Below, one piece after another: positions 56,150-64,000 of a DNA stretch of 64,000 nt (its first letter is position 1; each line of letters starts with the position of its first letter). The stretch lies in NCBI RefSeq assembly GCF_022788635.1, contig NZ_CP076024.1:1426001-1490000 (forward strand), read 5' to 3'. The notes under the pieces were generated by a model. That model was not told the DNA's origin. It saw only the letters and a program-made list of their open reading frames with translations, and did not search any database. This stretch comes from Methylobacter sp. S3L5C. GTDB taxonomy: Bacteria > Pseudomonadota > Gammaproteobacteria > Methylococcales > Methylomonadaceae. A program made the translations under genes and the position numbers.

Positions 56150-56731
56150 TTACTGGCTATCTTTGTAGCGCAGGCTGATATTGACTATTGACCAGCCGCC
56201 TAAAAACAGATTAATACCAAAAAACAGGCCTAATAACCATTCCGCTGTTCCGGGCCAGCCTAGCCAAATGATTAGTGCCAAAATTAACGCCGTTACCCCG
56301 CTAAAAAATACCCAGCCCCAGTGTTTTAAGGGTCGCATCATTAGCGCGAAAGAAATCTTGGCAATACCTTCCAGAGTAAAAAAGAGTGCCATCAACAGGG
56401 TTAAGGTGAGCACCCCGCCTAACGGTTTTGCCAGAAATAGATAACCGATGACCAGTTGTAACAAGCCCATAAACAGCCATAAGCCGGAACCCGGCATACG
56501 TATAAAAAACAACGCCCGGGTCAGAAGAAATATACCTCCAAGCACAAGAATCCAGCCTAACGAGACGACTATGGCTACAGTAAAAAAATACGGGATTAAA
56601 ATGGCAATAGCGCCCAAGATAATAAGGAAAACACCTTCTGCAAAAAATAATTTCCAATGGCTCTGGAAGTAATGGTCCATTTGCTTTTTTAGCTGTTTTA
56701 TTTCAATAGTGCTGGTTTCTATTTCGGTCAT
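56150..56731 (-). CDS. HdeD-family membrane protein
   Basis: 193 residues with six helices, e.g. FFAEGVFLIILGAIAILIPY and TVAIVVSLGWILVLGGIFLL, and glycine-rich repeats typical of HdeD/DUF308 proteins linked to acid and stress resistance. ATGAGGAAACG precedes the start. Confidence 0.85.
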   Translation of the reverse strand: MTEIETSTIEIKQLKKQMDHYFQSHWKLFFAEGVFLIILGAIAILIPYFFTVAIVVSLGWILVLGGIFLLTRALFFIRMPGSGLWLFMGLLQLVIGYLFLAKPLGGVLTLTLLMALFFTLEGIAKISFALMMRPLKHWGWVFFSGVTALILALIIWLGWPGTAEWLLGLFFGINLFLGGWSIVNISLRYKDSQ

Positions 56732-57180
56732 GGCGTTTCCTCATAACAGGTTGAGTAATTTGTCGGTGTCGCGAGTTTTCAGACATTTTTTAAAGCGTAT
56801 CAGTGGTTTTCAGCTTGTTTACGGAATATACAAGCTGAAAGACTTACCCTTATAAAAAGTCACCGGGTATTATATATCGATATAAGGAAAATTACGCACT
56901 GGCAAACAGTCTGGCTATTTTCATACCGATTACCAATCGGTATAACTAATTTATCGATAGTGGTGCAAGGAGTTAGGGCAAAGTAAAGCGGCTATAGATT
57001 TTTAGCTAAAATAAAATGGATATTGACAGGTAATATTCCTTCAAGATATTAAGGATTATTATTTGTACCGACGTAAAACGATGTTCTTGCCTGGCATAAT
57101 GGAGCAATAAGCGCTGCCACTTAAAACACGACTTTATTATCCACTAGAGTCTTACGACGAAAAAAAACTGCCCTATCCGT
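56732..57180. other. Intergenic stretch with one inverted repeat
   Basis: No gene. ATACCGATT (56923-56931) and AATCGGTAT (56935-56943) form a perfect 9-bp dyad with a 3-base centre, operator-like or a hairpin. Confidence 0.45.
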
Positions 57181-57876
57181 TTAGTTACCTTTAACACTAA
57201 CATCCAACACCTTACTCCATTGTCCTACCTGTTCATCGTGCAGGCGGTAAATGCCACGATATTTCCAAAGTGCCACGGTATCGAATGGAGGCAAGGGGGT
57301 GGTGTCCTCAAAGCTGGGTGACATTTTAATGGTTAGCAAACTAAAGGTACCGGTACCATAATCCGCTTCCAGTTCCAGGGCGTCAGTGCCATTATGTTGC
57401 CAATGCAAAATCGGATGTCCGCCTTTAAAGGTAACGGTTAGTTCCGGTTGCAAGGTGGCATGATCCGGGCCGGGGCTTTGTGGGGCAATGATATGCAAGG
57501 CTTTACCAATCGCTTCAGTATAATTTTTATGTTTTTTAATACGCACAATCAAGGCACCGATAAAGCCGATAACATCACCATAAGGTACCGATGTCGGCGC
57601 AGTAGTAATCACCAGAGGCGCAGGTATATTAACCACTGTACTTTTTGGGCCATCTCGGAGCACCCGTTTAAAGGCATGAATACCATCGGTGTAATTTTGC
57701 GCCGCGTCTTCCAACTTAAGGCAATAATCGAACCAATCAAACCCTACCTTTACTTGTGCCAAATCAGCGGCACTGATTTCCAAAATAGTGGCATAGATCG
57801 TTAACTGGCTATTTAGATGTTGTAGAAGTGCTCGTTTACCGGCATCGGTAGTAGGAATAGTGGGTGTCTTGGTCAT
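57181..57876 (-). CDS. Hypothetical protein
   Basis: 231 residues from the ATG at 57876 (GAGG 9 bases upstream); an ATG at 57891 is possible. The N-terminal half is helical; residues ~135-230 look beta-rich, with a fibronectin-III-like pattern (GGHPILHWQHNGTDALELEADY, then VALWKYRGIYRLHDEQVGQWS). No signal peptide. Similar proteins with this layout occur in diverse bacteria; function unknown. No cotranscribed partner. Confidence 0.65.
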   Translation of the reverse strand: MTKTPTIPTTDAGKRALLQHLNSQLTIYATILEISAADLAQVKVGFDWFDYCLKLEDAAQNYTDGIHAFKRVLRDGPKSTVVNIPAPLVITTAPTSVPYGDVIGFIGALIVRIKKHKNYTEAIGKALHIIAPQSPGPDHATLQPELTVTFKGGHPILHWQHNGTDALELEADYGTGTFSLLTIKMSPSFEDTTPLPPFDTVALWKYRGIYRLHDEQVGQWSKVLDVSVKGN

Positions 57877-58035
57877 GATGGCAATCCTCATTGAACAGAA
57901 AATAAGTGTCTAGTTAAATTATCCGCCGCTAGATAATGCACTGTCTACAAGGTAAAAGGCAATATTTTTTTTAAGAACCGGGATATTTTAGGTAAATAGT
58001 GCCAATTTCCAACTAAATGCCGCCAGACTCAGGAT

Positions 58036-58347
58036 GTGGTTAGTGCCAAGCACGTTAAAACCCCCGGGATTTACATGAAGAAATCAGGGATTCACGTGAA
58101 GAATCCCGGGATTTACGTGAAGAATTCCGGGATTTACATGAAGAAATCCGGGATTCACGTGAAGAAATCCGGGATTCACGTGAAGAAATCCGGGATTCAC
58201 GTGAAGAAATCCGGGATTCACGTGAAGAAATCCGGGATTTACATGAAGAATGCCGGCATCCACATAAAAAAATCAGGTATTTACGTCAAAAAACCCGCTA
58301 GTTACATCCGGGTTAGTTATTGCCAAAACGTAGGTGGCGCTATTTGA
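58036..58347 (+). CDS. Doubtful repeat-encoded protein (KKSGIHV repeats)
   Basis: 103 residues from a GTG start without a good ribosome site, almost wholly the 7-residue repeat [KKSGI(H/Y)(V/M)]. Substitutions among units (H/Y, V/M, K/N, S/P) are conservative, but another open frame shows equally sensible heptads. Coding is unproven. Confidence 0.25.
   Translation: MVSAKHVKTPGIYMKKSGIHVKNPGIYVKNSGIYMKKSGIHVKKSGIHVKKSGIHVKKSGIHVKKSGIYMKNAGIHIKKSGIYVKKPASYIRVSYCQNVGGAI
58057..58308. repeat. 21-bp tandem repeat array (12 units)
   Basis: Twelve head-to-tail 21-base units, the central four or five identical (consensus AAGAAATCCGGGATTCACGTG). Outer units diverge, mostly by C/T and A/G changes. 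Each unit contains the palindrome TTCACGTGAA across the junction. In one plus frame the unit reads KKSGIHV, in another EEIRDSR (heptad, no start codon); because 21 is a multiple of 3 several frames stay open. Confidence 0.9.
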
Positions 58348-58532
58348 GGTAAGCTATAAATTACAACGCTATTGGTTTTAATAAGGCATTTACACCTTGA
58401 TCTGATATGGGCTTTACAAGTTCATTAATGATAATCGATGACTTTGTAAATTTATTGGATGGCTTTTACGGCGATACAGTAGCAAGCCGTTTACGCAAGA
58501 GTGCAGGCAATGGTAGTTTTTGCCCATAAAAA

Positions 58533-58561
58533 AAGCCGCGCCGGAATATCCGGTGCGGCTT
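58533..58561 (-). terminator. Terminator of the porin gene
   Basis: AAGCCGCGCCGGA pairs with TCCGGTGCGGCTT around ATA; on the minus strand it is followed by seven T residues. Textbook Rho-independent form. Confidence 0.9.
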
Positions 58562-58662
58562 GATAGAGCACTATCAAAAGAAGTTGTTATCGTGGCTTGG
58601 GTTAATGAAGAACCCAAGTCGCTATAACCAATAAGCGTGGACTTGTGATAGTGATCAGGGTA

Positions 58663-60312
58663 TTACCAATCCAGCTGAATACGGGTTTCAACCATATCCA
58701 AATCGGCTTTATTAAAGGCTTTTGATGTTGTGTTGGCAACGTTAGCTGTACTGATGTCCAATGCGTGAAGATAGTTAGCCATAACCCGAACATGTGAGTT
58801 TGGATACCAGTTAAGACCAGCTTTAAGGGTTGATGCGCGTCCACCGTTAATCCCGCCACCATTCAAATTCATATAGTCGTAACCACCGGCAACTTCCCAT
58901 GCTCCCCAACCGCCTTTCAAATCAAAGTTGCGAGTGGGTTTAATACGATCCCATGAGGCAGTTTTAGATTTATAATTGCGTGACTCACCGGTTAAAAAGT
59001 AAGTCGTATAACCGTAGAAACCGTTCATGGAGGCGTTGTCATAACCGCGACCTGAAACATCGGTTTGTATATATTCACCTTGCGCTGAAAACGGTCCGTA
59101 AATCAGCGCAGATTCTGCGCCAAAGCGGGTAAGGGTATTAGCTTGCTTACCTGTTGAATCATTGCCTGAAGTCAAATTACCGGTGTTTAATATAGCGGTA
59201 CGATCCACGTTGGCACCAACACCGTTGGCGAAAATAACGCCGCCGTTACTATAATTACCATTACCAAGGTAATTATTGTTGATGCTGATATACGATCCGG
59301 AAGTACCCACATGCAAGAATTTGGTTTTACTTGCCATCCACGGGGTACCTGCTATACGGGTATTAAATTCCCAACTGGTATCACCACCACCGCCACTACG
59401 GTTGACACCACCGTTATTGTTAAGACTACTTCCGGTACTTGTTCCAAGTCCATTACTGCCGTAAGCGCTATTGTAACCACCGATACCTTCGGTTTGTAAG
59501 GATGATGCAATCAGCCAGCGATCAGCCGAGTAGTTTGCACCAATACCGACTTTATAAGTATTGAGGTTATCGACTAACGTATTGACAACCATGTTACGTT
59601 CTATGAACGTCAGGTAACGGTTGCTGGTTGCTTCTTCCATGCTGAACGGTTCTTTAAAGGCACCTGCTTTAATTGAAAACGGTTTGGAAAAATTATAACG
59701 AATGTAAGCATCGGTAATGCCGCCCGCATTTAAACCATTGCCTCGGGTAAAATCGTATTCAAATTTATAGTCGGTTGCTTTAAAAAAAGTACCTTCAATG
59801 CCCAAACGGGCACGACGCAGGGTTGCGCCATTATCTAATTCGGCTGGCACGCCTAATTGATTTGGAGGTGAGCCGGCTGGGGCAGTGTTTAAATAACCCA
59901 CAGGCAGTTGCTGATTAACATTGGACTGTGAATCCACTTGCAAGCGACCGTTAATGCCCGCTGTGAAATTACCATCTCGGGTTGCAAAATGGATACCATC
60001 ATCAAGTTTAACGGTAACGGCATCCGGTTTTGTTGCTTCTGCGGCATGCTCAGACAACGCTTTAATTTCGTTGGTTTTTAATTCCAAATCTTGTTTAATG
60101 GCGGTTAGTTCGGCAGCTTGTGCTGCTGGTGCCGTTTTAACTGGCGCATCATCCACTTTTTGAAAAGAACCCATGAGTTCACGACCACGACCTGGTTCAG
60201 CATAAATTTGCTTGGTTTTGGTATCGACATAAAGCTCCATAGCAAAAGCGCTGAATGACACACTTGCGCCTAATGTTGTTGCAATCGCCAAAGTTAGTTT
60301 AGAAAATTTCAT
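58663..60312 (-). CDS. Phosphate-selective-type porin (OprP/OprO family)
   Basis: 549 residues. Signal peptide ending SAFA|MELY, a short coiled coil (residues 65-90), then a 16-18-stranded beta-barrel with LDDGIHFATRDGNFTAGINGRLQVD, LRRARLGIEGTFFKATDYKFEYDF and a C-terminal strand ending in an aromatic (IQLDW). This matches the porin O/P family (PF07396). The upstream region carries a Pho box (60364-60381), so phosphate uptake under starvation is the likely role. Single gene with its own terminator. Confidence 0.9.
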   Translation of the reverse strand: MKFSKLTLAIATTLGASVSFSAFAMELYVDTKTKQIYAEPGRGRELMGSFQKVDDAPVKTAPAAQAAELTAIKQDLELKTNEIKALSEHAAEATKPDAVTVKLDDGIHFATRDGNFTAGINGRLQVDSQSNVNQQLPVGYLNTAPAGSPPNQLGVPAELDNGATLRRARLGIEGTFFKATDYKFEYDFTRGNGLNAGGITDAYIRYNFSKPFSIKAGAFKEPFSMEEATSNRYLTFIERNMVVNTLVDNLNTYKVGIGANYSADRWLIASSLQTEGIGGYNSAYGSNGLGTSTGSSLNNNGGVNRSGGGGDTSWEFNTRIAGTPWMASKTKFLHVGTSGSYISINNNYLGNGNYSNGGVIFANGVGANVDRTAILNTGNLTSGNDSTGKQANTLTRFGAESALIYGPFSAQGEYIQTDVSGRGYDNASMNGFYGYTTYFLTGESRNYKSKTASWDRIKPTRNFDLKGGWGAWEVAGGYDYMNLNGGGINGGRASTLKAGLNWYPNSHVRVMANYLHALDISTANVANTTSKAFNKADLDMVETRIQLDW

Positions 60313-60363
60313 CTATTACACTCGAAGGATTAAAAAATAATGAGGCAAGGATAATAGGGAAAT

Positions 60364-60381
60364 GTGACAGTTTTATGACAG
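60364..60381 (-). promoter_or_regulatory. Pho box of the porin gene
   Basis: On the minus strand the 18-mer CTGTCATAAAACTGTCAC is two direct CTGTCA heads spaced 11 bases, matching the E. coli PhoB-box consensus. It is followed seven bases later by TATTAT (60351-60356), a -10, and lies 51 bases before the porin ATG. PhoB would replace the missing -35. Confidence 0.85.
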
Positions 60382-60962
60382 CGGCATTATATTTTTGTTA
60401 CAAAGCAACAAATAATAAGTCAAGTTACTTTTAAAAAAACATAAATAATAAATGGTTTTTGTTTCTTGTTGTTTTTTAACGATAAAAAGCCCCTTGTTTC
60501 GTTCGTTTTTTAACAACAAAAAGTTTATGTTTTATGTTTTATTGTTAATTAAATTTGAGGGAATTTTAAAATAAGCATATTTTTTGTACAATTTTGGCGT
60601 CATAGATAACGCAAAGGCGTCAATGATAAGGTGTAGTTTTGTCTATTTTGGATGTTCTAATGCCAACATGATTGCTTTTGTCGATTAAAAATCAGTTTTA
60701 ATTACTATTTTAGAATGGTAAATTTAGCGGATAAAATCATTGCCTGTTAATTATGACATTAATGCATTCTATGCAATGACTATAGTTTTGTCATGGATAT
60801 ATATGGAGTGGATGCGAGTCTTTTGGTGCAGGCGAGGCGAATCTATATTTGAAGAACTTTATAGTTGCTCGATGGGAGTAAGCTCTGGCACGCTATTGCA
60901 GAATGCCAGAGCTTGCAGGGTACAGTCGCCAATAAGGATGTTGGCGACTGGTTGAGCTTATC
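60382..60962. other. AT-rich region with two hairpins
   Basis: No gene. Two perfect 10-bp hairpins lie at 60881-60913 (AGCTCTGGCA/TGCCAGAGCT) and 60923-60950 (CAGTCGCCAA/TTGGCGACTG), downstream of the minus-strand lipoprotein gene and probably its terminators. Confidence 0.6.
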
Positions 60963-61133
60963 TTACTTGCTTTCAGTAGCAGGTGCTGCAGTTGGCGCCT
61001 CAGTAGTCGCTGGTGCGGTAGTGCTGGTAGAAGATTCGGGTGCTGCAGTTGTCGCAGGTTCTTCGGCTTTGTTACAGCCAGCCAAAAATGCTAAGGTAAT
61101 CAGAGTAGTAGCGATCAATAATTTGTTGTTCAT
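60963..61133 (-). CDS. Small Ala/Thr-rich lipoprotein
   Basis: 56 residues from the ATG at 61133 (MNNKLLIATTLITLAFLAGC), with a lipobox LAGC and acylation site cysteine at residue 20; the 23-residue N-terminal extension to 61202 is rejected. The mature part is Ala/Thr/Glu/Pro low-complexity. Membrane-anchored; function unknown. Confidence 0.72.
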   Translation of the reverse strand: MNNKLLIATTLITLAFLAGCNKAEEPATTAAPESSTSTTAPATTEAPTAAPATESK

Positions 61134-61428
61134 AATAGTTTTCTCTTTAAGTTTAAAATTGATACATAGCATATTTTTCAAAAAATGCCAGGTAGCTGTC
61201 ATGCTAACACAAGAGTTACTTGTATTGGCAATAAAACAACCGTTATTAAGCAGTTCTCGATTATCGGTATTTAGTGCTTGTCGTGTTGTATTTCTAAGCT
61301 AAATATTCCCTGATTAGTCACTAGTTGAGCAGGCATTACAATGCTTGGGCGCTTAACGTAAGCTGAATGGCTTTGCCAATAAAATAATGGTTTCTATGCC
61401 AACTAGTGAGTAAATTGCACGCTTTAGT

Positions 61429-61451
61429 TAAACGTTATATTATAACGTTTA
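61429..61451. promoter_or_regulatory. Zur box 1 (upstream of zur)
   Basis: A 23-base perfect palindrome with 11-bp arms (TAAACGTTATA) around a single central base, 24 bases before the zur ATG. It matches the gammaproteobacterial Zur-box form GTTATA-n-TATAAC and is nearly the same as the site at 62370. Suggests zinc-dependent autoregulation. Confidence 0.8.
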
Positions 61452-61475
61452 ATTTTCAGTAACTGATTTTTTGCC

Positions 61476-61982
61476 ATGACCATTCATAACCCCTCCAACC
61501 AGAATACTTTGCAATCTATAGAGCATAATCATAACGACTGTGTCAGTGAAGCCCTTGTTACTGCTGAGCATTTATGTGTCGATCGCGGTGTGCAATTAAC
61601 GCCCATTCGTCATAAAGTATTGGAGTTAATCTGGGAAAGTCATAAAGCCGTTAAAGCCTATGAACTTCTGGATCGGCTTAAACCTTTGCAACAGGCAGCA
61701 AAACCCGCGACTATTTACCGTGCGCTGGATTTTTTGATGGAGCAAGGTTTAATTCATCGCGTAGAAAGTCTTAATGCTTTTGTCGGTTGTCGTTGCTCCG
61801 GTCATCAGCATGAGCAATTATTACTGATTTGTAAGCTCTGCCAGGAAGTTGAGGAGCGCAATGCCAAAGAGGTGATGTTGGCTTTGTCAGAGGAAACCCG
61901 GCAAGCCGGTTTTATTGTCTACAGTAAAGCCATTGAAGTTCATGGTATTTGTGCAAAATGTCGGGATTTATCGACTGAGTAA
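61476..61982 (+). CDS. zur: Zur, zinc-responsive Fur-family regulator
   Basis: 168 residues. Winged-helix core (LTPIRHKVLELIWESHKAVKAYELLDRL, PATIYRALDFLMEQGL) and zinc sites GCRCSGHQHEQLLLICKLCQE and HGICAKC, the cysteine-rich arrangement of Zur rather than Fur. Represses zinc uptake genes when zinc is sufficient. Followed by a hairpin at 62006-62036. Confidence 0.93.
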   Translation: MTIHNPSNQNTLQSIEHNHNDCVSEALVTAEHLCVDRGVQLTPIRHKVLELIWESHKAVKAYELLDRLKPLQQAAKPATIYRALDFLMEQGLIHRVESLNAFVGCRCSGHQHEQLLLICKLCQEVEERNAKEVMLALSEETRQAGFIVYSKAIEVHGICAKCRDLSTE

Positions 61983-62005
61983 TGCTGATTATTGGGCAGG
62001 ATTTA

Positions 62006-62036
62006 GATCTTTCAGGTTTTTAAGCCCTGAAAGATC
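62006..62036 (+). terminator. Terminator-like hairpin after zur
   Basis: GATCTTTCAGG pairs perfectly with CCTGAAAGATC around nine bases, 23 bases after the zur stop. No long T-run. Confidence 0.65.
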
Positions 62037-62061
62037 GGGTGTTGTTATCTATGGGTAATTA

Positions 62062-62198
62062 GCTGTTACAAATACTGCGTAAGTAAGTATTCACCTCCCC
62101 CTTTGAAAAAGGGGGATTAGAGGGGGATTTATCTAATAAAATCTCCCCTAACCCCTCTTTTTCAAAGAGGGGGACTGAATAGTTACTTGCGTAACAGC
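62062..62198. repeat. MITE-like element with nested palindrome
   Basis: 137 bases. Outer arms GCTGTTAC and GTAACAGC, then TTACTTGCG-type arms, enclose a G/C-run palindrome (CCTCCCCCTTTGAAAAAGGG with its near-complement). Non-coding; it separates zur from the receptor gene. The CCCCCTTT-AAAGGGGG core is a widespread dispersed repeat type. Confidence 0.75.
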
Positions 62199-62369
62199 AG
62201 TTATTAATATTGTTGTAATGGCGATCAAGTAAACTGAATACAGCTAGCGTAGTTTATTATCTTCGTGAAACTCGCAAGCCATGATGGCGTGTTTTTGTAA
62301 AAGACTTTCCTTATTAATACGGTGTTGTTTCGATTATTAAATTGCAAGTACAATAAATAATATTTGCAA

Positions 62370-62388
62370 TATGTTATGTTATAACATA
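62370..62388 (+). promoter_or_regulatory. Zur box 2 (upstream of the TonB receptor)
   Basis: 8-bp arms TATGTTAT and ATAACATA around three bases. The central 17-mer agrees with that of Zur box 1 at 14 of 17 positions. It is 109 bases before the receptor ATG, so the receptor is predicted to be a Zur target. Confidence 0.78.
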
Positions 62389-62497
62389 CCTTATGCGCCA
62401 TAGCAGTACAAACTTACGCTCATAATTTATATCGAATGAGTCACTGAACACGCAAATTGCTTGTTTTGCCATTAATTTTCGTTAACTTAACCATTTT

Positions 62498-64000
62498 ATG
62501 AATAAAAAACTTGCCATTTTTTTCTTATCGACAGGCACGATAGGGTCTAATGCCTTGGCTGCTGATAATGACATTTACAAGATGAACGATGTGTACATCA
62601 CCAGCACGGGTTTAAAACAGTCAACTTCAAAATCAGCCCGCCCGGTAACGGTATTATCAGGCAATGATTTACAAACAAAAATCGGCACAACCATTGGTGA
62701 TACCTTGAAAGATGAGCTGGGAATTACCAGTCAATCGTTTGGTCCTGGAGTTGGAACGCCGGTTATTCGCGGTCAATCAGGGCCGCGTGTACGGGTTATG
62801 CAAAATAGCCTGGGCAACAATGATGTTTCGTCTTTAAGCCCCGATCACGCCAATGGTGTAAACCCGATCATCGCGGAACGAATTGAAGTTTTGCGTGGCC
62901 CTTCCACCTTATTATATGGGAATGGCGCTATCGGCGGCGTAGTGAATGTTATTGATAACCGTATTCCCGAACAAGTCCCTGATAAAGAATTGGGCGGTGC
63001 CGGGATGCAGCGCTATGACACGGCAACTGATCTGACCTCAAGCGCGCTTAAGCTTGACGGCGGCAAAGGCCCGTTTGCCTTCCATGTCGATGGTTTTTAT
63101 AACGATCAGGGTAATACCCATATTGGTGGGCAGCCAATAGATGAAGCAGCTGCACGTGCCACTGATCCTACCCTTCAAGGTACGCCGGTACTGGATAATC
63201 CAAAAGGCGTTATTAATAATTCAAACGGGCGCTCTCGTGGTGGATCGGCAGGTGCATCGATAATCGGTGATGTTGGTTTGGTGGGGGCGGCTATTAACAG
63301 CCTGGAAAATAATTATGGTATCCCGCCAAATGGTACAGGCGGTGCGCCAATCAGGGTTCAGATGAACCAAACCAAGTATGACTTTAAAGGCCAGCTCAAT
63401 AAACCTTTCGCACTGGCCGAAGAGCTGCGGATGAAATTCGGTTACACGGATTACAAGCATGTTGAATTGGATGACGGCATGCCTGCGACAACCTTTACCA
63501 ATCAATCTTACGAAAGCCGTCTTGAGCTTCAGCATCAGCCCATAGGCATCGTGAAAGGTGTCTTGGGCTTTCAGTCGGTTAACAGCCAGTTTGCAGCGCT
63601 GGGCGCTGAAGCGCTGGTACCCCAATCCGCCATTGATTCTTATGGTTTGTTTGCGGTCGAGTCTTTTAAAATTAAAGACGTGACTTATGAGCTGGGTGTA
63701 CGCGGTGAATGGCAAGGTATTACGCCGGAAACTACCTACAGCAGTGTTTCCTATGTACCGCTTAGCGGATCGGTTTCAGCGCTGTGGGACATTACCAAAC
63801 AGCATCAGCTGAGTCTGGCGGTAACCCAATCGCAACGGGCACCACAAGTACAGGAATTATTTTCCAATGGTGTGCATGAGGCCACCATGAGCTATGAAAA
63901 AGGCGATGTAAACCTGCAAAAAGAAATTTCTTATAATCTGGATCTGGGTTATCGATTTAATGCCAACTGGATGACGGCCGAGTTTAATTTGTTCCATAAT
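62498..64000 (+). CDS. znuD: ZnuD-like TonB-dependent outer membrane receptor, C-terminus outside window
   Basis: 501 codons visible. Signal peptide (IFFLSTGTIGSNALA), TonB-box-like segment VYITSTGL, plug domain (about residues 45-150) with VRVMQNSLGNNDVSSLSPDHANGVN, IEVLRGPSTLLYGNGAIGGVVNV, and the start of the barrel. The PDHANG and GNGAIGGVVNVI features fit the ZnuD group. Predicted zinc import receptor; substrate is inferred from the Zur box and neighbouring zur. The 164-codon antisense frame opposite (63221-63715) is a shadow. Confidence 0.85.
   Translation, partial: MNKKLAIFFLSTGTIGSNALAADNDIYKMNDVYITSTGLKQSTSKSARPVTVLSGNDLQTKIGTTIGDTLKDELGITSQSFGPGVGTPVIRGQSGPRVRVMQNSLGNNDVSSLSPDHANGVNPIIAERIEVLRGPSTLLYGNGAIGGVVNVIDNRIPEQVPDKELGGAGMQRYDTATDLTSSALKLDGGKGPFAFHVDGFYNDQGNTHIGGQPIDEAAARATDPTLQGTPVLDNPKGVINNSNGRSRGGSAGASIIGDVGLVGAAINSLENNYGIPPNGTGGAPIRVQMNQTKYDFKGQLNKPFALAEELRMKFGYTDYKHVELDDGMPATTFTNQSYESRLELQHQPIGIVKGVLGFQSVNSQFAALGAEALVPQSAIDSYGLFAVESFKIKDVTYELGVRGEWQGITPETTYSSVSYVPLSGSVSALWDITKQHQLSLAVTQSQRAPQVQELFSNGVHEATMSYEKGDVNLQKEISYNLDLGYRFNANWMTAEFNLFHN

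Noticed and set aside
58057-58308. Possible CRISPR array
   Set aside because: The 21-base units are contiguous with no spacers, and no cas gene is present.
58602-58862. 86-codon minus-strand frame at the porin end
   Set aside because: Overlaps the porin C-terminus in another frame; the porin barrel end is clear.
63221-63715. 164-codon minus-strand open frame
   Set aside because: Antisense to the TonB-dependent receptor, whose plug and barrel motifs are continuous through the region.

Overview
The window comes from a gammaproteobacterial (type I, Methylococcales-like) methane-oxidising bacterium. The direct evidence is a complete particulate methane monooxygenase operon (pmoC-pmoA-pmoB, 10822-13790) together with the formylmethanofuran hydrolase/transferase genes fhcB-A-D-C (37339-41979) of the tetrahydromethanopterin C1 oxidation pathway. 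The conserved gammaproteobacterial block zapB-like/zapA/6S RNA with divergent ygfB-pepP-ubiH (42744-46745) supports the class. Genus or species cannot be fixed from this sequence alone.

Layout. 1-2577 (minus): a two-gene unit, a NuoM-like proton-translocating subunit overlapping by 4 bases a DUF2309/DabA gene, which looks like a DAB-type inorganic carbon pump; DabA runs off the left edge. 2851-9783 (plus): an iron-sulfur assembly operon (Rrf2 regulator, sufB, sufC, sufD, sufS, sufU-type scaffold, then rsmJ and a Rieske ferredoxin), closed by a long perfect hairpin. 10822-13790: pmoCAB with its own promoter, leader hairpin, intergenic hairpins and strong terminator. 14586-16910: three related small exported helical proteins of unknown function, separately spaced in AT-rich DNA. 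17659-31561: a stress and signalling region: Lon-like protease, a conserved hypothetical, HPF/RaiA, a host-attachment-family protein, CbpM/CbpA, Hsp20, a CheB-CheR-PAS fusion, a PAS histidine kinase with a FixJ-type regulator, a DUF2934 protein and a stand-alone M41-like HEAGH peptidase. 31799-33095: a frameshifted ftsH 3' remnant followed by an IS982-like element with clear terminal repeats and a 6-bp target duplication, its transposase broken by one stop codon. 33397-37218: RNA helicase and several small conserved proteins. 37339-42696: fhcBADC plus a methyltransferase. 42744-46745: 6S RNA/zapA/pepP/ubiH block. 46905-57876: housekeeping and membrane genes (ComEA-like, cmoB, mlaC, hemB, aroE, gamma carbonic anhydrase, YgjP-like peptidase, DUF4010, TVP38, HdeD). 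57892-64000: a 21-bp tandem-repeat locus, a phosphate-type porin preceded by a textbook Pho box, a small lipoprotein, zur, and the first 501 codons of a ZnuD-like TonB-dependent receptor; zur and the receptor each carry a near-identical Zur-box palindrome.

The best leads are the pmo-adjacent exported helical protein family, the two-site Zur circuit joining zur to the receptor, the Pho-box/porin pair, the FtsH-like peptidase next to an ftsH remnant and IS, the 6S RNA whose 3' end lies in a 26-bp perfect inverted repeat, and the 21-bp tandem repeat whose alternative frame encodes a charged heptad. No CRISPR array, tRNA or rRNA gene was found.
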